This document shows, piece by piece, positions 34,686 to 42,846 of a DNA stretch of 51,411 nucleotides. The number at the start of each line of letters is the position of its first letter. The first letter of the stretch is position 1. The notes beneath the pieces are model-generated. The model made no database searches. It had not been told where the DNA came from and worked only from the letters and a program-made list of their open reading frames with translations. Position numbers and translations under genes: made by a program. The stretch is from Acetobacteraceae bacterium (GTDB lineage Bacteria; Pseudomonadota; Alphaproteobacteria; Acetobacterales; Acetobacteraceae), in assembly GCA_947371015.1 (NCBI GenBank), contig CANBNK010000025.1, positions 1 to 51,411 on the forward strand. Direction: 5' to 3'.

Positions 34686-35663
34686 TCACCACTCCTCCAG
34701 GGGGGAGGTCAGCGGGCGGCGGTCAAGCAGGCGACGCCATTCCGCCCGCTCGTGTTCCAGGTAGGCGGCGAAGTCCTCCGGCCCGGTGCCGATCGGCAGC
34801 ATCGAGACGATGGCCAGGCGGCGGCGCATCAGCGGGGAGGCCATAACCTCCTGCATGGCGGCGACCAGGCGCCGCATCACCGCGGCCGGGGAGCCTGCCG
34901 GCGCGAACAGGGCGAAATCCGTGCTGGCCTGGAAGCCAGGGAAGCCGGCTTCGTCCAGGGTCGGCACCGTGGGGAAGGCCGGCAACCGCACCGCCGAGCT
35001 GACCGCCAGCACCCGAACCGCGCCGGCCTCGGCATAGGGTTTCGCCGCTGGCGCGTTGCAGAAGCAGGCCACGACCCGCTCGGTCAGCAGCGCGCGCAGG
35101 GCGGCCGTGTCGCCGCTGACAGCCAGGTGCTGCAGGTCCAGTCCGGTACGCTGCAGCAGCGCCTCCATCGCCAGGTGGCCGGTGGTGCCGAAGCCGGCGG
35201 ACGCGTAGGCCTGCGGCGGCCCGGCCTGGCCCAGCAGACCGAGCAGGGCGGCCAGGTCCGGCAGCGGGGCATGGCCGTTGATGCAGAGTACCAGGCCGGT
35301 GGTGGCAAGCAGCCCCACCGGCTGCAAGCTGTCGGCGGCGCGTTGCAGCGGGGAACCCAGCCCCGCCGCGGTGATGAAGGTGCTGTTGCTGGCGACCAGC
35401 AGCGTGGTGCCATCCGGTGCCGCCTGGGCAACGCGGTCGGTGGCGGTCAGGCCTGAATGGCCGGGCAGGTTCAGCACCTCGAAGCCAAAACCGAGCTTTT
35501 CCGCCAGGGCCGGGGCGAGCATCCGGGCGACCAGGTCCGCGGCACCGCCGGCGGGGAAGGGCACCACCAGCGCACCGCCAATGGTGGGTGGAGTGCCGGC
35601 GGGCTGCGCGGTGGCTTCCAATACCAGCGGCAAGGTGGCCAGGTGGCGTCGCTTGAGGGTCAT
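34686..35663 (-). CDS. Bug/TctC-type receptor, divergent member
   Basis: A 325-residue Bug-family protein, less typical than the others. It has ALVVPFPAGGAADLVARMLA (ligand loop), YASAGFGTTGHLAMEALLQR and FPTVPTLDEAGFPGFQ, but the usual 'HVPYRG' is replaced by LQHLAVSGDTAALRA, and two cysteines appear in VVACFCNAP. The signal MTLKRRHLATLPLVLEATAQ has a short hydrophobic core, so export efficiency is unclear. The start is uncertain: ATGs at 35714 and 35690 are in frame, and none has a good ribosome-binding site; 35663 fits the family signal best. Confidence 0.75.
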   Translation of the reverse strand: MTLKRRHLATLPLVLEATAQPAGTPPTIGGALVVPFPAGGAADLVARMLAPALAEKLGFGFEVLNLPGHSGLTATDRVAQAAPDGTTLLVASNSTFITAAGLGSPLQRAADSLQPVGLLATTGLVLCINGHAPLPDLAALLGLLGQAGPPQAYASAGFGTTGHLAMEALLQRTGLDLQHLAVSGDTAALRALLTERVVACFCNAPAAKPYAEAGAVRVLAVSSAVRLPAFPTVPTLDEAGFPGFQASTDFALFAPAGSPAAVMRRLVAAMQEVMASPLMRRRLAIVSMLPIGTGPEDFAAYLEHERAEWRRLLDRRPLTSPLEEW

Positions 35664-35843
35664 TCTGGTAGGGGGCGTGCGGGGCTTCATGCCGTTTCTG
35701 ATATGCCGTGGCATGGTAACATTGCGTTGATGTGCCGCAATCCGCCCGGCCGGGCGCTGACGCTGATGTCACCTGGCGAAGGGGGCTGCCGTCATGCCGC
35801 CATGGTCATGCTGGATGCTGCCGACCTGACATGGGATGACCCG

Positions 35844-36467
35844 ATGATGCGCCACTGCCCTGCCCTGCCTGCCCTCCCCTCGCTCGCCCTTGCCACGCTG
35901 GCCATGGCGCTGCTGGCCGCGCCCGCCGCGCAGGCCCAGGACCAGCCCCGGCTGGAGCCGACCCGCGACGTGGCGGTGACCTATCGGCTGGTTGGTGCAG
36001 GCGCCCAAGGGCAGGTCGCGATGTCCTGGCGCGCCAGCGCACGGCAGGCGCGGCTGGACAACCCGGATGGCAGCTTTCTGGTGGCCGACCTGGCCGCTGG
36101 CAGCGGCTTCATGGCGCACGACCAGGCGCGCGAGCTGATGGTGCTGCCGGCGCCGCCGACCGATGCCGGGGTGCCCGGCCTGGTGCCGCCGGGCGGGCGC
36201 TTCGTGCGGGACGGCGCCGACAAGGTGGCCGGGCAGGACTGCCAGGGCTGGCGGGTGGAGATGTCGGATGGCGGGCGTGGCCGTGCCTGCATCACCGCCG
36301 ATGGCGTGGTGCTGCGCAGCGTTGGCGCCGGCGGCCCAGGCCAGCCGGAACAGGGGCTGGAAGCCACCGCGGTGGCCTATGCGCCACAGAGCCCGGCGCG
36401 CTTCGCCCGGCCCGCGGGCTATCGCGAAGTGGCCGCGCCGCCGCCGCCCGGCGCGCCGCAGCGTTGA
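35844..36467 (+). CDS. Hypothetical periplasmic protein upstream of lolA
   Basis: A 207-residue exported protein with signal MMRHCPALPALPSLALATLA ending near AAPAAQAQ. The mature part is mostly beta-type: DVAVTYRLVG, VAMSWRASARQARLDNPDGS, a central ELMVLPAPP, and two cysteines in GQDCQGWRVEM and GRACITADGVVLRS. This pattern (extract-type 'TY.L', bound metal-free, periplasmic) recalls DUF4412-like proteins, but I cannot assign a family. The stop shares bases with a possible TTG of the next frame at 36464, and lolA follows closely, so an envelope role is a reasonable guess from context only. Confidence 0.65.
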   Translation: MMRHCPALPALPSLALATLAMALLAAPAAQAQDQPRLEPTRDVAVTYRLVGAGAQGQVAMSWRASARQARLDNPDGSFLVADLAAGSGFMAHDQARELMVLPAPPTDAGVPGLVPPGGRFVRDGADKVAGQDCQGWRVEMSDGGRGRACITADGVVLRSVGAGGPGQPEQGLEATAVAYAPQSPARFARPAGYREVAAPPPPGAPQR

Positions 36468-36505
36468 ACGGGCGGGGGCTTCCCCCCGGGCCGCTGGCGG
36501 TCCAC

Positions 36506-37291
36506 ATGGGGGGCATGCTGCGACGCTCCCTGCTGACCCTGCTGCTCTCCCTGCTGGCCGAACCGGCACTGGCGCAAACGCCGCCCCGGCGGCGCCAGGC
36601 CAGGCCGGCACCGCGCCGGCCGGGCGCGCCGCTGCCTGCCGGCGCCGCCGCTGGTACCGCCGCTGGGGCAGCCGCCGCGGGTGGGGCAGCAGCCGCCGGG
36701 CAACAGGCGCCGCCGCAGGCAGTCGCCGCCAGCACCGCCGTGCCGCGCGGCCAGGAACTGCCGGCGGCCGAGGCCTTCCTGAATCGTCTGGTCAGCCTGA
36801 AGGCGCGCTTCCTGCAACTTTCCGAAAACGGCGCCACCGCCCAGGGCACCGCCTGGATCGTGCGTCCCGGCCGGATGCGCTTCGAATACGACCCGCCGGA
36901 GCCGATGCTTCTGGTCGCGAATGGCGGGCAGTTCTTCTACCTCGACCGGGAGCTGCGGCAGCCGAGCATCGTGCCGACCTCCTCGACGCCGCTCGGCCTG
37001 CTGCTGCGGGAGAACATGAGCTTCGCCAGCAGCGAGACGACGGTGACCAATGTGGAGCATGCCCAGGGCTTCTTCCGCATCACCCTGCACCGCACCGGCC
37101 AGCAGGCCGAGGGCCGGTTGACCCTGGTCTTCGCCGACGACCCCTGCGAGCTGCGGCAATGGGAAGTGGTGGATGCCCAAGGCCGGGCGACGCGGGTGAC
37201 GCTGTCAGGCATCGAGTACGGGGCGCGCTATCCGTCGCTGCTGTTCGAGTTCAACAACCCAATCTTCCGCGAACAACTGGGCATTCAGTAG
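36506..37291 (+). CDS. lolA: Outer-membrane lipoprotein carrier LolA-like protein
   Basis: A 261-residue periplasmic chaperone that would carry lipoproteins from LolCDE to LolB. The signal MGGMLRRSLLTLLLSLLAEP ends near PALAQ; a Pro/Ala/Gly-rich stretch (about 25-80) precedes the LolA fold: FLNRLVSLKARFLQLSENGA, GTAWIVRPGRMRFEYDPPEP, a half-closed-barrel core FYLDRELRQPS and FFRITLHR. The low-complexity segment after the signal is longer than in standard LolA. Starts at 36506 or 36515 are equally possible; a TTG at 36464, overlapping the previous stop, would add a poor N-terminus. It lies immediately after the periplasmic gene. Confidence 0.82.
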   Translation: MGGMLRRSLLTLLLSLLAEPALAQTPPRRRQARPAPRRPGAPLPAGAAAGTAAGAAAAGGAAAAGQQAPPQAVAASTAVPRGQELPAAEAFLNRLVSLKARFLQLSENGATAQGTAWIVRPGRMRFEYDPPEPMLLVANGGQFFYLDRELRQPSIVPTSSTPLGLLLRENMSFASSETTVTNVEHAQGFFRITLHRTGQQAEGRLTLVFADDPCELRQWEVVDAQGRATRVTLSGIEYGARYPSLLFEFNNPIFREQLGIQ

Positions 37292-37402
37292 GCAGACCGC
37301 GGGCAAACCGGCGCGGTTATGCGCTGGCGGCATGACGGTGCCGCCCGGATATGCCAATCAATGTCTTGATCGCGCCACAAAGCCGGGCAAGTCTCATCAA
37401 CC

Positions 37403-38185
37403 ATGAAGCCGCTCATCGGAATCTCCTGCTGCGTCAAGGGATTCGGCATTTTCAACACGCCCAACCACGCTGCCTCGGACAGTTATGTCCGGGTCGTGCT
37501 GGGCCCGGTCGGCGGGGTGCCGGTGCTACTGCCGGCCGCCGGGGAAATCCTGGCGGCGGAGATGCTGCCGCGCCTGGACGGGCTGATCCTGACCGGCAGC
37601 CGCAGCAACGTGCACCCGGACAACTATGAAGGCCCGCCGCATGCCGAGGGCACGCCGGAAGACCCGCAGCGGGACAGCACCACGCTGCCGCTGATCCGCG
37701 CTGCCATTGCCGCCGGGCTGCCGCTACTGGCGATATGCCGCGGCTTTCAGGAATTGAACGTGGCGCTGGGCGGTAGCCTGGACCAGCGCATCCAGGACCT
37801 CGACGGCCGGATGGACCACTCTACCCCGTCCGACCAGCGCTTCCCCCGGGTGCGGACCGCCAAGGCGCACAGCATGCGCCTGGTGCCCGGCAGCTACTTT
37901 TCCCGCCTGGCCGGGGCCGACAGCATTCCGGTCAACAGCCTGCACAACCAGGGTGTGCGCCGGCTGGCACCTCGCCTGGAGGCGGAGGGCTGGGCGCCCG
38001 ACGGCACGGTCGAAGCGGTGCGGGTGAAGGATGCGACGGGCTACGCCTACGGCGTGCAGTGGCATCCGGAATATGACTGGCAGCAGGACCCGGTCAGCCG
38101 CCGCATCTTCGAGAGTTTCGGCGAGGCCTGTGTGGCCTGGGCTGCTTCGCGCAGCCAGGCCTCCTTGGCCCAGGCTGCCGAATAA
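37403..38185 (+). CDS. Class I glutamine-amidotransferase-like gamma-glutamyl hydrolase (PuuD family)
   Basis: A 260-residue peptidase C26 family enzyme. It starts MKPLIGISCCVKGFG. The nucleophile elbow LLAICRGFQELNVALGG carries the catalytic Cys, and GVQWHPEYDW provides the His/Glu pair; LDGLILTGSRSNVHPDNY is the substrate loop typical of gamma-glutamyl-gamma-aminobutyrate hydrolases. E. coli PuuD splits gamma-Glu-GABA in putrescine breakdown, but no other puu genes are here, so the exact substrate is uncertain. No clear ribosome-binding site precedes the ATG. It is a single gene. Confidence 0.88.
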   Translation: MKPLIGISCCVKGFGIFNTPNHAASDSYVRVVLGPVGGVPVLLPAAGEILAAEMLPRLDGLILTGSRSNVHPDNYEGPPHAEGTPEDPQRDSTTLPLIRAAIAAGLPLLAICRGFQELNVALGGSLDQRIQDLDGRMDHSTPSDQRFPRVRTAKAHSMRLVPGSYFSRLAGADSIPVNSLHNQGVRRLAPRLEAEGWAPDGTVEAVRVKDATGYAYGVQWHPEYDWQQDPVSRRIFESFGEACVAWAASRSQASLAQAAE

Positions 38186-38289
38186 CAATCCCCTGCGGTC
38201 ACAGTTGCGCGAAATTCGCTGCCATGCCGGTGAGTCCTGGGATGGTCACGCAATCGGATTTTGCATCGCTCGCGACGAACGTCTAAGGT

Positions 38290-38414
38290 TCCTTGCCGGC
38301 CAATATTAAGGCCGGTGGACGATGTCCGGTTCCCCTGCCGGCTCGCCCGACCTTTCCGTACGGAAACTACAACAACGGCGCCCGGACACCCCCCTGTCCG
38401 GGCGCTATTTTTTT
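38290..38414 (+). ncRNA. Candidate small RNA or structured leader ending in an intrinsic terminator
   Basis: About 125 nt with three strong stems in a row: CCGGCC/GGCCGG around AATATTAA (38296-38315), the perfect palindrome TTTCCGTACGGAAA (38353-38366), and the terminator stem at 38378-38405. A weak promoter (TTGCAT at 38261, TCTAAG at 38282, 15-bp spacer) would start it near 38290-38294. No sensible reading frame is present. It could also be a leader/attenuator of the gene at 38656 or the 3' end of the preceding mRNA. No match to a known RNA family was recognised. Confidence 0.4.
38378..38414 (+). terminator. Strong intrinsic terminator
   Basis: An 11-bp perfect stem, GCGCCCGGACA (38378-38388) with TGTCCGGGCGC (38395-38405), a six-base loop and TATTTTTTT after it. 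It is about 190 bp from the amidase stop, further than a usual gene-end terminator, which is why a separate short transcript is suspected. Confidence 0.92.
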
Positions 38415-38655
38415 GCGCGTTATTATGGCGGCTTGCGGGGCGTTCTTAAGATTCTACTTTCACTGCGCGCAGCGGGCGCGATGCCCCGCGGGGCTACCAT
38501 TTCCGTGAGCGCCGGGTTATGGCCTTGGCGGTGGGGGCCTGGTCGCCGGCGACGGTTTCGTCGCGGGGCGTGAACCAGCCGCTCGGACAAGGTGGCGGGA
38601 CCGGGAAGGCTTCGGTCGGAAGCGGTCTTGGGCCAGCGAAGGGATTGCGCGCGAC
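38415..38655 (+). other. Gene-free spacer before the methyltransferase
   Basis: No gene is supported here. It holds a possible promoter (TTGCGG at 38433, TACTTT at 38455, 16-bp spacer) and a GCCCCGCGGGGC palindrome near 38482-38493. Together with 38186-38414 it makes a 470-bp region without protein genes. Confidence 0.5.
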
Positions 38656-39339
38656 ATGTCGGTGTTCAAGGGCGTCACCGGGCGGCTGTATCGCAAGTTC
38701 CTGCACAAGTTCTACCGCAACGACCTGTGGCTGGACCTGTGCCTGCGGGCCAAGCAGGACACGCTGGACTATATCGAGCAGCACATGCTGGCCGCCCAGG
38801 TGCTGGACGACCGGCTGGACCTGCTGCGCTTCGCGCTCTCCCGCGCGCCGGAGACCGGGCTGGTGCTGGAGTTCGGCGTCGAGAAGGGCGCCTCGATCCG
38901 CTGGCTGGCGCAGCACACGCCGCGGACGGTGCATGGGTTCGACAGTTTTCAGGGGCTGCCGCATGACTGGCGCGGCACCAAGGAAGCCGCCGGCAAGTTC
39001 GACATGCAGGGCAAGCTGCCGAAAGTGCCGGGCAACGTGACGCTGCATGTCGGCTGGTTCGACGCGACGGTGCCGGGCTTCCTGGCCGCCAATCCCGGGC
39101 CGGTGGCACTGCTGCACGTCGATTGCGATATCTATGAGAGCACGGTGACCATCTTCCAGCAGCTGGAGGGCCGGCTGGGGCCGGGGACGGTCATCGTGTT
39201 CGACGAATACTACAATTACCCGGGCTGGCGGCTGCACGAGCACAAGGCCTTCGCCGAGTGGCTGGCCGCGACCGGCCAGAGCTACCGCTACCTGGGCTAC
39301 GCGGCCGAAAAGGGCCATGTCGCCGTCGTGTTGACGTGA
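38656..39339 (+). CDS. Class I SAM-dependent methyltransferase, TylF/MacO-like
   Basis: A 227-residue single-domain methyltransferase. Motif I is VLEFGVEKGASIRWLA, followed by VHGFDSFQGLPHDWRG, in which the Asp and 'GLP' are typical of TylF/MycF-like enzymes, then LLHVDCDIYEST and IVFDEYYNYPGW, with acidic residues that can bind Mg2+. These enzymes O-methylate sugars or small metabolites; the substrate is unknown. The ATG at 38656 begins MSVFKGVTGRLYRKFLHKFY. It stands alone between the structured-RNA region and the hydrolase operon. Confidence 0.82.
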   Translation: MSVFKGVTGRLYRKFLHKFYRNDLWLDLCLRAKQDTLDYIEQHMLAAQVLDDRLDLLRFALSRAPETGLVLEFGVEKGASIRWLAQHTPRTVHGFDSFQGLPHDWRGTKEAAGKFDMQGKLPKVPGNVTLHVGWFDATVPGFLAANPGPVALLHVDCDIYESTVTIFQQLEGRLGPGTVIVFDEYYNYPGWRLHEHKAFAEWLAATGQSYRYLGYAAEKGHVAVVLT

Positions 39340-39443
39340 CCTGCTGCCGCCCTCAATCGCCGGGCGGCCGCCGCCACCAGTTGGCGAATCGGCACACGCC
39401 AGGCGCACGCCGTTCAAGATGCTTACCATAAGGGAGTTGCCGA

Positions 39444-40130
39444 ATGACCGACTACGTTGTCGCCCCGCCCGCCATTTCCGCCGTGCCGATCAAGGGTTCG
39501 GACAAGCTGTTCCCGGTGCGGCGCATCTTCTGCGTTGGCCGCAATTACGCCGAGCATGCGATCGAGATGGGCAGCGACCCGACGCGCGAGCCGCCCTTCT
39601 ACTTCGCCAAGCCGGCCGACGCGCTGGTCATCAATGACGGCGACATGCCCTACCCGAGCATGAGCAAGAGCCTGCACCACGAGATGGAGCTGGTGGTCGC
39701 CATCGGCGTCGGCGGCAGCGACATCAGCGTGGCGGACGCGCTGAAGCATGTGTGGGGCTATTGCAGCGGGCTGGATATGACCCGCCGCGACATCCAGAAC
39801 GAGGCGAAGAAGACCGGCCGCCCCTGGGACATGGGCAAGGGCTTCGACCATTCCGCCCCGATGGGCGCGCTGGTGCCGGCCGCCGGGGTTGATCCCTCCC
39901 AGGGCAAGATCGAGCTGAAGGTGAACGGCAAGGTTACCCAGACCTCCGATCTATCCAAGCTGATCTGGAGCGTGCCCGAGGTGATCTCCAACCTGTCGCA
40001 CCTGGTGCGGCTGGAGCCGGGCGACCTGATCATGACCGGTACGCCCGAAGGCGTCGCCGCGGTGGTGAAGGGCGACGTGCTGGAAGGCTTCGTCGAGGGC
40101 GTGGGCAGCGTGAAGACGAAGATCCTCTGA
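39444..40130 (+). CDS. Fumarylacetoacetate-hydrolase family protein (fumarylpyruvate hydrolase-like)
   Basis: A 228-residue FAH-fold hydrolase of the short, single-domain type. It has [43 protein letters not shown] (the metal-binding 'H.E.EL' residues), [12 protein letters not shown] and [13 protein letters not shown]. The ordering and length match fumarylpyruvate hydrolases of the gentisate pathway, which cleave a diketo acid to fumarate and pyruvate; acylpyruvases look similar. GGGAG is upstream of the ATG. The next gene, xth, begins one base after the stop, so they are cotranscribed although functionally unrelated. Confidence 0.9.
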   Translation: MTDYVVAPPAISAVPIKGSDKLFPVRRIFCVGRNYAEHAIEMGSDPTREPPFYFAKPADALVINDGDMPYPSMSKSLHHEMELVVAIGVGGSDISVADALKHVWGYCSGLDMTRRDIQNEAKKTGRPWDMGKGFDHSAPMGALVPAAGVDPSQGKIELKVNGKVTQTSDLSKLIWSVPEVISNLSHLVRLEPGDLIMTGTPEGVAAVVKGDVLEGFVEGVGSVKTKIL

Positions 40131-40131
40131 G

Positions 40132-40986
40132 ATGGCGAAGCAGCCCGCCGCGCCGGCCGTGACCGAGAGCACGGCGCGGCGGACCCTCCGCATCGCCACC
40201 TGGAACATCAACAGTGTCCGGCTGCGGCACCCGCTGATCCCCGGGATCGTGGCGGCGCTGGACCCCGATGTGCTGTGCCTGCAGGAAACCAAATGCCCGG
40301 ATGAGTTCCTGCCGCTGGCGGAGTTGCAGGCGCTGGGCTTCCCCTACGTCGCGGCCAAGGGGATGAAGGGCTACAACGGCGTCGCCGTGCTGTCCCGCAT
40401 TCCCTTCGTGCAGCGCGACAACGACCCCGACTGGTGCCTGAAGGGCGACTGCCGGCATTTGGGCGTGGAACTGGACGCGCCGGGCGGTCCGGTGGAGCTG
40501 CACGATTTCTACGTGCCCGCCGGCGGCGACGTGGCCGACCGCACCGTAAATGAAAAGTTCGCCCACAAGCTGGACTTCGTCGCCGAGGCCACCGCCTGGA
40601 GTGAAACCCGCGCCCAGGCCAAGCGCCGGGTGATGGTGGGCGACCTGAACATCGCGCCGCTGGAACACGACGTCTGGAGCCACAAGCAGCTGCTGGACGT
40701 GGTCAGCCACACGCCCATCGAGGTGGCGGCGATGGCGGCGTGGATGGCGGCGGGCCAGTGGCATGACGCGCTGCGCCACTTCGTGCCGGCGGACCAGAAG
40801 CTCTACACGTGGTGGAGCTACCGGGCGAAGGACTGGGCGGCGGCGAATCGCGGGCGGCGGCTGGACCATGTGTGGTGCAGCCCGGACCTGGCCGGCAAGC
40901 TGGTGCGCCACCAGGTGCTGCAGGAAGCCCGCGGCTGGGAGAAGGCCAGCGACCACGTGCCGGTCATGGTGGAATTCGCGCTGTAG
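40132..40986 (+). CDS. xth: Exodeoxyribonuclease III
   Basis: A 284-residue AP endonuclease/3'-5' exonuclease of base-excision repair. Motifs: LRIATWNINSVRLR, DVLCLQETKCPDEFLP (metal Glu), GYNGVAVLSR, VGDLNIAPLEHDVW (catalytic Asp/Asn) and RLDHVWCSPDL with SDHVPVMVEF (terminal Asp-His). Length is usual for XthA. The first 18 residues (MAKQPAAPAVTESTARRT) are an extra polar tail. It overlaps no other gene but lies one base from the FAH gene. It would act on the abasic sites that a UDG creates, though UdgX itself is covalently retained. Confidence 0.95.
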   Translation: MAKQPAAPAVTESTARRTLRIATWNINSVRLRHPLIPGIVAALDPDVLCLQETKCPDEFLPLAELQALGFPYVAAKGMKGYNGVAVLSRIPFVQRDNDPDWCLKGDCRHLGVELDAPGGPVELHDFYVPAGGDVADRTVNEKFAHKLDFVAEATAWSETRAQAKRRVMVGDLNIAPLEHDVWSHKQLLDVVSHTPIEVAAMAAWMAAGQWHDALRHFVPADQKLYTWWSYRAKDWAAANRGRRLDHVWCSPDLAGKLVRHQVLQEARGWEKASDHVPVMVEFAL

Positions 40987-41046
40987 AGAGTTTGGGCGGC
41001 TGATTCACGCCTCCGGGGCCTGCGCCCCTGCGGCGATCAGACGCTG

Positions 41047-41589
41047 CTACATCGGCCCCGCCGGCACCGCGCTGGCGGCGTATACCGGGTAGCGGCGTGG
41101 CTCGAACAGCTGGTAGTGCCACCACTCAAGCAGGTAACAATCCCAGCCGGCGGCGGTCATCAGGCCCAGCAGCAACGCGCGGTTGCGCTGTGCCTCCGGC
41201 GCGACCTCCAGGCTACCATGTGCCGAGTCGGGCGTGATGGCGTCGAAGCCGGTGCCCATTTCCAGCGCCACGCCGCCCTGGGTCAGCGTCAGGTCCACCG
41301 CCACGCCGCGGGGGTGGACGCCACCGCGGCGGGGGTCGCTGACGAAGCGCTTGTCCGTCACCGCGTGCCACAGCGCCCATTGCGCCTCGATCGGCCGGAA
41401 GGCGTCGAAGATGCACAGGCCGTAGCCCAGCGCCGCCGCCAGGTCGCGGGCGCGGAACAACTTGTCGCGGGCCTCGGGCACCAGCAGGGCCACGGGGCGG
41501 CGATAGATCGGCACGCCCGCCAGATTGTCGGCGGTGGCGTAGCGAATGTCGAAGGTCAGGCCATCGGCCTCGGAGAGCGGCAGCAGCAT
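41047..41589 (-). CDS. ddpX: D-alanyl-D-alanine dipeptidase (VanX/DdpX family)
   Basis: A 180-residue zinc peptidase M15D. Motifs: LTFDIRYATADNLAGVPIY, LCIFDAFRPIEAQ (Arg of 'DAYRP'), the zinc site HPRGVAVDLTL (SxHxxGxAxD type; here the Ser is replaced in GGVHPRGVAVD), and EWWHYQL (catalytic Glu and zinc His). It cleaves D-Ala-D-Ala, here more likely for cell-wall recycling than for glycopeptide resistance, since no vanH/vanA genes are present. The ATG at 41589 is chosen; an open frame to 41682 would start within the palindromic repeats. Confidence 0.9.
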   Translation of the reverse strand: MLLPLSEADGLTFDIRYATADNLAGVPIYRRPVALLVPEARDKLFRARDLAAALGYGLCIFDAFRPIEAQWALWHAVTDKRFVSDPRRGGVHPRGVAVDLTLTQGGVALEMGTGFDAITPDSAHGSLEVAPEAQRNRALLLGLMTAAGWDCYLLEWWHYQLFEPRRYPVYAASAVPAGPM

Positions 41590-41622
41590 CCGCCCAGCAT
41601 GGCGGCGCGGCGCGCTTGGGGA

Positions 41623-41724
41623 TAGAGCGCCACGTGCCCCGCTGGGGCGATGGTGCTCTATATCTATTTGAAAATAGAGCAAGAAATCGGTTCCGATGAT
41701 TTCATCGGAGCCGATATTGCTCTA
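41623..41724. repeat. Two palindromic elements with shared TAGAGC/GCTCTA ends
   Basis: Element A spans 41623-41660 (TAGAGC ... GCTCTA), with inner CCA and CCCC/GGGG pairing. Element B spans 41675-41724 (TAGAGCAA ... TTGCTCTA) and has a longer, nearly perfect stem built on ATCGG, CCGATGA and TCATCGG. Between them GCTCTAT (41655-41661) can pair instead with ATAGAGC (41674-41680). The ends match the palindrome at 2116-2159. The cluster lies between the ddpX start and the tsaB start (41735). Confidence 0.75.
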
Positions 41725-41734
41725 GGGAGGGGGC

Positions 41735-42406
41735 ATGCTGATCCTTGCCCTTGATGCCGCGCTGGCCCGTTGCTCCGTTGCCCTGATGCGGGATGGGGTG
41801 GTGCTGGCCGAACGCCGGCAGGAGGCTGGCCGCGGCCATGCCAGCCTGCTGCCCCCGATGGTCGAGGCGGTGCTGGTCGAAGCAGGCGTGGCCGCGGCGG
41901 CGCTGACCGCGGTGGCGGCGGTGGTCGGGCCGGGGGGCTTCACCGGCATCCGCACCGCATTGGCGCTGGCCGAGGGGCTGGCGCTGGGGGCGGGCATTCC
42001 CGTGGTCGCCGTCACCACCGGGGAGGCGCTGGCCGAGGCGGTGCCGGCCGAGCAGCGCGAGGGGCGGGAGGTGTGGACCGCGGTGGATACCAAGCGCGGC
42101 CGGGTGGTGCTGGAACGCTTCGCCGCCGCCCCGCCCTTTGGCAGCCTGGTGGCACTGGGAGAGCCGGAAGCGATGGACGAGGCCGCCCTGCCCCGCCCGC
42201 CCGGCCCGGTGGCGGTGGCCGGCGATGCCGCGCTGGCGGTGGCGGCCAGGCTGGCGTCGCGCGGTGCCAATACCCTGCTGGCCGGGCCACGCCTGCCGGA
42301 AGCCGCGGCGGTGGCGCGGGTGGCGGCGCGGCGACTGGCCGGGGAGATTCCGCCCCTGGCGGCGCAGCCGATGTATGTCGAGCCGCCGGCCGTGCGGCAG
42401 CCGTGA
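41735..42406 (+). CDS. tsaB: tRNA t6A biosynthesis protein TsaB
   Basis: A 223-residue TsaB, the scaffold that works with TsaD and TsaE to make N6-threonylcarbamoyladenosine at tRNA position 37. It has the N-terminal ASKHA strand MLILALDAALARCSVAL, then GHASLLPPMVEAVL and VGPGGFTGIRTALALAEGLA, the family's 'GPGSFTG.R' loop with Gly in place of Ser, and RGRVVLERF. Length is normal. The GTG of rimI overlaps its stop (GTGA). The start is immediately after the palindromic repeat cluster, so its promoter probably lies in or before it. Confidence 0.95.
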   Translation: MLILALDAALARCSVALMRDGVVLAERRQEAGRGHASLLPPMVEAVLVEAGVAAAALTAVAAVVGPGGFTGIRTALALAEGLALGAGIPVVAVTTGEALAEAVPAEQREGREVWTAVDTKRGRVVLERFAAAPPFGSLVALGEPEAMDEAALPRPPGPVAVAGDAALAVAARLASRGANTLLAGPRLPEAAAVARVAARRLAGEIPPLAAQPMYVEPPAVRQP

Positions 42407-42846
42407 TCCGGCCGGCGCTGCCGGGCGACGCGGTGGCGCTGGCGGCGCTGCATGCGCTGGCCTTTCCACCCGCCGAGGCCTGGAGCGCCGACGCCATGGT
42501 GCTGATGCTGGAGATGCCCGGCAGCTTCGGCCTGTGGCAGCCGGAAGCCGGGCTGGTGCTGGCGCGGGTTGCCGTGGATGAGGCGGAAATCCTGACCATC
42601 GGCGTGGCCCCGGCGGCACGGCGGCAGGGTCTGGGCGCGATGCTGCTGCTGGGCGCCGTGGCGCAGGCCGGCGGGCGCGGCGCCGCCGAAATGTTCCTGG
42701 AAGTGGCCTGCGACAACCTGGCGGCATTGGCGCTTTATGCCGCAGTGGGGTTTTCCCCGGTCGGCCGACGCCGCCACTACTATGGCCCAGGGCGCGACGC
42801 CGAGGTGCTGCGGCGCCGGATCGACCCGCCGCTCAGCCCTTCCTGA
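42403..42846 (+). CDS. rimI: Ribosomal-protein-alanine N-acetyltransferase RimI-like
   Basis: A 147-residue GNAT acetyltransferase. It starts VIRPALPGDAVALAALHALA with AFPPAEAWSADAMVLML, then ILTIGVAPAARRQGLGAMLL (acetyl-CoA loop RxxGxG/A as RRQGLGA), MFLEVACDNLAALALYAAVG and FSPVGRRRHYYGPGRDAEVL, the standard RimI layout and its usual place next to tsaB. It would acetylate a ribosomal protein N-terminus. It starts at GTG 42403; the open frame upstream from 41770 is within tsaB. The stop overlaps the convergent tusA-like gene by 14 bp. Confidence 0.93.
   Translation: MIRPALPGDAVALAALHALAFPPAEAWSADAMVLMLEMPGSFGLWQPEAGLVLARVAVDEAEILTIGVAPAARRQGLGAMLLLGAVAQAGGRGAAEMFLEVACDNLAALALYAAVGFSPVGRRRHYYGPGRDAEVLRRRIDPPLSPS

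Noticed and set aside
41047-41589. Vancomycin-resistance vanX
   Set aside because: No vanH, vanA or vanRS homologues are present; Gram-negative DdpX-type recycling is the simpler reading.
41590-41682. N-terminal extension of the D-Ala-D-Ala dipeptidase
   Set aside because: It would be encoded by palindromic repeats, while the ATG at 41589 matches the family start.
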